Source of the DNA: Gnetum montanum
Taxonomy: Eukaryota; Streptophyta; Gnetopsida; Gnetales; Gnetaceae
DNA: 64,000 bases
Direction of reading: 5' to 3'
NCBI GenBank assembly: GCA_015680685.1
Contig: MNCI01018059.1
Location: forward strand, 847,472 to 911,471
The notes beneath the pieces are model-generated. The model had not been told where the DNA came from and ran no database searches. It worked only from the letters and a program-made list of their open reading frames with translations. Below are positions 60,618-64,000 of this stretch, in pieces. The first letter of the stretch is position 1, and every line of letters starts with the position of its first letter. Position numbers and translations under genes: made by a program.

Positions 60618-60630
60618 TACCCCCATGACT
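60618..60630 (-). promoter_or_regulatory. Additional polypurine-tract-like motif in G
   Basis: AGTCATGGGGGTA on the minus strand, identical to the functional tract 590 bp downstream. It is followed by CAGGGCC, not by an LTR start. Confidence 0.55.
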
Positions 60631-61809
60631 AATCGCGAGCCTCCTGTAGCATTAGAATGGAGAAAGAAAAGGAGTAAGAAAGATAGGTAAAAAGGGACAA
60701 CTATGGCATCGATGAAGTGATGTCAAGATGGAAATGAACAAAAATAAAATTAATTGCAAAATTGTTAAGGAAAAGAAGTGAACTAATGTTCCAAATAGGA
60801 ATGTCAGTGGGTCCTCCCCAAAGCAGGCTCATGCCCTTAATGCCCTGACAATCCCTCACTCAAAGAGTCCGTAGGCGCTGGGAATGTCCTTTGGAAAAAG
60901 AGTTAAAGTCTTAACCGTAAGAATTTACCAAAAAGAAAACAATGCATCAACCAAAATATATACTAATGATACAACCGGAAATGAGGTGAACAATGGAAAG
61001 AAGGATGGAAAGAAGAGAAGTGGAATGGAATCCCAAGAACAAGGTGGTGTACAGCCCCTTATGTGTTTCATGATTAATGTGACTTGGCGAATCTCATTCC
61101 AACTTGGGCCTCAAACTAACCACTTCCAGTGACTTTGCATCAATGCATTTGGTTAGACCATCCACTTGGAGAACAAGGATACATCGTCAAAGAGCCACCA
61201 CCATTCCAACGAAACAAAGGAGAGAATGGGAAGTGAGAAGGGCCTTAGTTAGAGGGAACACTTTGGTTCCATAACCAGTGCTGGTAGCCCAAATTTTATT
61301 CTGTCTAAGGGGTGTGCTTTAAATCCTCACTTTTGCTTTTTGCTTGTTTTTTTGTTCTTTTTTTTTTGTGTTTGTATGCGTGGGGACCACACCATGCAAA
61401 GACTTCTTATTTTTATTGTCTCAACTTCCGATTATTGGGTAACATCGGAACGGCAAGAAAACCCAAGAAGAAAACATCCAAGCACCCAAGTGAATGACCA
61501 ACACAAAAACATCAAGTTCCCTTGAAGTCACACCCTTTGCAATCCTTGAGTCCTTCCTTAGTTTGAGAAATGCCCAGTCACCTGTTCATTGAAGTTCTTA
61601 TTAAAAGGGAACTGTACATTTCCAAGCCAAGGGAAACCATAGACTTGATGGATGGATGGATGAAGTGATCTCATTGCCTGCCATATCAAAAGAACATACC
61701 TTAGTATCAACAATGTAACTTAAAGGTAAAAACCAAACATTAGCAATCAATGAAAAACAGTTCATCCCATCGGCCCGAACACTTATTGGGTGACGAATTT
61801 ACATGATGG

Positions 61810-61834
61810 ATGACACACACACACACACACACAC
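61810..61834. repeat. CA dinucleotide microsatellite
   Basis: About twelve AC units in the 3' non-coding region of G. Confidence 0.9.
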
Positions 61835-61855
61835 AAAGATAGAAAAATATAACGA

Positions 61856-61953
61856 TGTTGTAAAACAAAAAATAAGAAAAGTTAAAGAAATTTGTAAAAC
61901 AAAAATGTGTAAAACAAAAACGTTGTAAAACAAAAACGTGTAAAACAAAAACT
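61856..61953. repeat. Minisatellite TGTAAAACAAAAACG
   Basis: Five to six imperfect copies of a 15-20 bp unit (TTGTAAAACAAAAA, TGTGTAAAACAAAAACG, TTGTAAAACAAAAACG, TGTAAAACAAAAAC). It lies next to the CA run. Confidence 0.85.
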
Positions 61954-61979
61954 GAAAAAGAACTGAGGGCCCCATATGG

Positions 61980-62438
61980 TTAGCATAGGTGGCCATCTCC
62001 CCCATGACTGAGTTGTAAGGGAGAGATCCGAAATAGTGAGCGCCTATTTGAATTTCTAAGAAGTGCCCAACTTCTCCCAATTGATGATCTTAGATTCAGG
62101 GGTGGAAGTTGGCGACGCTCACGTTCCAATGTGTCTATGCCACGGTTGTTGGCATGAGTTGCCTCAGTTCGTTCCATGCATATTTGTTTGCTCTTATGAG
62201 AAGCTGTCAACCACGGGGTGTCTACTACTTCTTGTGTGGTTGCTACATACAGGCATCTTTGTTGCAGAGTTTCCTGGGCACACCTGTGACATGGAGACAT
62301 TTCCTCCGTGTCATCACCCGATGAATCACTGTATGTGATGCATGGAACTATCCTCTTCTCGATCTTTCCACATATGTTAATATTAGAGATTTCCAAGGAA
62401 AGATCACATATCCTAAGGCATGCGTCCACTATACTTAG
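61980..62438 (-). pseudogene. Fused remnant: post-protease linker joined to pol tail (G)
   Basis: Continues in the protease frame after one TAG stop (62441-62439). Open for about 150 codons. The first two thirds match the linker of D after protease: DLSLEIS, KIEKRIVPCITY, YVATTQE, WLTxxxxSKQICM. The last 35 residues match the pol tail of D (ISPLQLSHGGDG against ISPFQLSRGGDG). Everything between, about 3 kb in D encoding RT, RNase H and integrase, is missing. The join is near 62050-62140. The intervening stretch around TLERERRQLPPLN has no match in D that I can see. Confidence 0.8.
61997..62009 (-). promoter_or_regulatory. Polypurine-tract-like motif at the end of pol (G)
   Basis: AGTCATGGGGGAG on the minus strand, followed by ATGGCCACC, as in D (52651). 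It survives although the pol domains before it are deleted. Confidence 0.65.
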
Positions 62439-62760
62439 CTATGCCCTTCCCATTATAATGGGAAAGTCCCTTTCGTTGTTGTTAACATGGATCACTAGGA
62501 AATCCGCTGGGTAGGACCAACCACACACAGTGGTAATAACATCCTCCACCAATCCTAAGGGAATGGTGATGAACTGGTCTACCAGCTCTAGTTGGATGTT
62601 GCTCTTCTTAAGTTGAGGCAGGTTCCAGGCGTGATACATCTTCTGCAAAATTAAGTTGACTTCGGAACCTGAGTCGAGAAGAGCCCGATGTGGTGCATTT
62701 CCAGTGATCTGCAAATAAATAAAGGAACTTCCAGGACCAGTTAGTTTCCTAGGAAGGTGG
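62439..62760 (-). CDS. Athila-like aspartic protease of element G
   Basis: Retroviral-type protease domain with an intact active site: LLDSGSEVN, with Asp-Ser-Gly at 62675-62667. Then QLELVDQFITIPLGLVED, SYPADFLVI and DFPIIMGRA, ending at a TAG that replaces a Trp codon present in F and B (GRAWL). The domain is in one open frame with the end of gag (63041-62439). It is the only protease in the window with a preserved catalytic triplet, so it could fold and act if translated. Upstream gag damage makes that unlikely from this copy. Confidence 0.75.
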
Positions 62761-64000
62761 CCTACCTTGATCCAGTCAGTTACGGTATGGGTTAACATAA
62801 CCGTATGCGTTACACTCTCTTGGACTGAAGGGTGCTCCGAAGTGTTAGTAGTTAGAGGCCTATACATGTACCTGTCCGTTTGTTGTTGCGAGAGTTTGTC
62901 TAGGCTTTTAGTTCTGAAAAAAGGTCTCCTTTTTGTACAGTTATCGCTAGAACTAGTACCCAGTTGGATATTTACACTCTGAATATTTACAGCTCTCGTG
63001 GCGTGACGTTGTTGCGGTTGGGTAGGCAATTCGCCTTGCATTGTTGGAGCAGGACTTGAGGAAGAGGTGCAAGTGGAGTTAGAGGATGGCCGGAATGTGA
63101 GATGTCTCCCGGAGAAGAAGGAGTCCTTCTGAAGTACTCCCGAGCTTGGTAGTGACGTTGGGGGGTAGTGTGACTCATAGAGTCACCTGGAGAAATCGGC
63201 TGCTGCACATAATAACCGTAAGGATCAGGCTACCGGTAAGGGTATTGATGTGTTGGCAGTGGCATCCCCCATGACTGTGGGTATTGGCACTGCTGGTGTT
63301 GTCCAATGGGCTGCAGAGGTATTCCACTTGGATAATACGTCAAGGGTTGGTGGAACTGCCTTGGGTTACCTTGTGGATAAGGTAACCTTCGAGGTGTTTG
63401 CCGTTGATTAAGTCTTGGATATAATGCATACACCCCAGACTCCTGCAGATGTGAGATAATTGGATAACATCCCTTAGGATGGTCATAGTAACAAACCTCA
63501 CATCCACCATCATTGTCTGAATCAGAATTTTCAGCCTCATCGAAGTTAAAGATCTTTCCCTTACCCTTGTTATGTGCAGGGTTAAAGTTTCTCTGCTTGA
63601 CTTTTCCTTTGTCACTACTTTGCTCATCCTTAGATTCCTCTACGATTTTCAGGACTGTTTCTATGCGTGAGTCTAAGGAATCCCATATTTGGTCTACCTT
63701 AGCCGATACCTCCATTGTTAACTTTTGGATCAGCACGGTTTTCCTGTTCACCAACTCTTCGAGTGGTGACTCATCCTCCTCATCACAGAATTTCACTCCC
63801 TTCTTGCGAAGGGAGGGATCGCGGTTGTATTCCTCCGCACTTTCTCTTTTACGTAGCTCACCCTCTTCTTGCGCTACTTGTTCCAACAAAACTTCAACTT
63901 CATGGGCTCTTAATTGGGAGAGTCTCCCTTGGGCGTAAGTCCCAAGAGTTCTTCTCGTTTCATTTCGTAGCCCATCCACGAGGTGGCGAAGTTGATCCCG
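62761..64000 (-). pseudogene. gag: Athila-like gag of element G (N-terminus outside window)
   Basis: Open from the window edge to a TAG at 63232-63230 (at least 256 codons). Capsid-end helices GLRNETRRTLGTYAQGRLSQL, then an acidic linker (SDSDNDGG), the zinc knuckle CEVCYYDHPKGC (63502-63467) and a Tyr/Gln/Pro-rich tail. After the TAG the same frame continues to about 63050 (PDPYGYYVQQP-like sequence). A frameshift between 63208 and 63041 then moves reading into the frame MQGELPTQPQ..., which runs on into protease. Only these two defects separate gag from the protease. Compare gag F and D, which have ten or more. Confidence 0.85.

Larger units (their letters stand above)
60041..61996 (-). other. 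3' non-coding region of element G
   Basis: Corresponds to 52686-54648 of D. No convincing frame; the small open stretches here lack counterparts in D. Holds a third polypurine-like motif (60618-60630), a CA run (61810-61834) and a short minisatellite (61856-61953). Confidence 0.6.
59159..64000 (-). mobile_element. Athila-like element G, internally deleted, runs off the window
   Basis: Minus-strand element inserted in Tat-like gag. In the window: 3' LTR (869 bp), polypurine tract, about 2 kb non-coding DNA, a fused remnant, protease and gag. RT, RNase H and integrase are absent: sequence matching D near 49620 is joined to sequence matching D near 52620. Frames are much better kept than in A-F and CpG is common, so it is the youngest element here. 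The 5' LTR is beyond the window. Confidence 0.88.

Noticed and set aside
63513-63938. 141-residue Ser-rich plus-strand frame
   Set aside because: Antisense of the well-supported gag of element G; no homologous frame in D or F.

Overview
The window is nuclear DNA from a seed plant with a very large, repeat-choked genome. A gymnosperm such as a conifer is the most plausible source. That is an inference from the old, heavily mutated Ty3/gypsy elements, the long AT-rich spacers and the near absence of genes; no single sequence here proves it. I see no intact host gene, rRNA, tRNA or CRISPR, and nothing prokaryotic. Almost everything assignable is LTR retrotransposon sequence of two lineages in the plant Athila/Tat group. 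The reading frames are broken mainly by transitions (CAG/CAA to TAG/TAA, TGG to TAG/TGA, CpG to TpG), as expected for old methylated repeats.

Layout. 1-3210: 3' end of an Athila-like element (A) with an accessory coiled-coil reading frame, a polypurine tract and a truncated LTR. 3500-8073: 5' half of a minus-strand Tat-like element (gag remnant plus LTR). 8577-9420: a solo Athila-like LTR with a striking cluster of GATATC palindromes. 10294-10835: another truncated LTR. 11391-12197: the only host-gene debris, an HSP70 fragment beside the C-terminal part of an aminoacylase-1 gene, both pseudogenes. 12803-13297: a possible solo LTR. 13791-17340: 5' half of an Athila-like element (F; LTR end, tRNA-Asp-type primer site, gag, protease), joined to Tat-like gag-end/protease sequence (17341-18551). 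19059-24340: 3' LTR and pol of a minus-strand Tat-like element (RT, two RNase H domains, integrase). 24341-30060: a long non-coding spacer dominated by a degenerate tandem array of about 187 bp whose units carry inverted repeats. 30061-56600: an unidentified plus-strand reading frame (C), interrupted by two nested retrotransposons: element B (31753-44831, minus strand, 13 kb, with the accessory 3' frame) and element D (45441-55523, plus strand, 10 kb, complete, with a near-perfect 5 bp target duplication). 57440-59158: minus-strand Tat-like gag-end/protease. 59159-64000: element G, a comparatively young minus-strand Athila-like copy that keeps gag and protease but has lost RT, RNase H and integrase in one deletion.

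How the parts relate. A, B, D, F and G share a tRNA-Asp-type primer site (seen in B, D and F), an LTR with GATATC repeats upstream of a TATA box and AATAAA, and a related gag with an unusual short zinc knuckle (B, D, F, G). B, D and G also carry a second polypurine-tract-like motif at the end of pol. B and A add a sense-strand accessory frame between pol and the 3' LTR; D and G have non-coding DNA there. The Tat-like pieces may be remnants of one or several elements whose protease and RT blocks are separated by a repeat-filled spacer. The most unusual features are the 187 bp hairpin array, the palindromic LTR module, the duplicated polypurine motif, the gag-protease-only element and the unidentified C frame.
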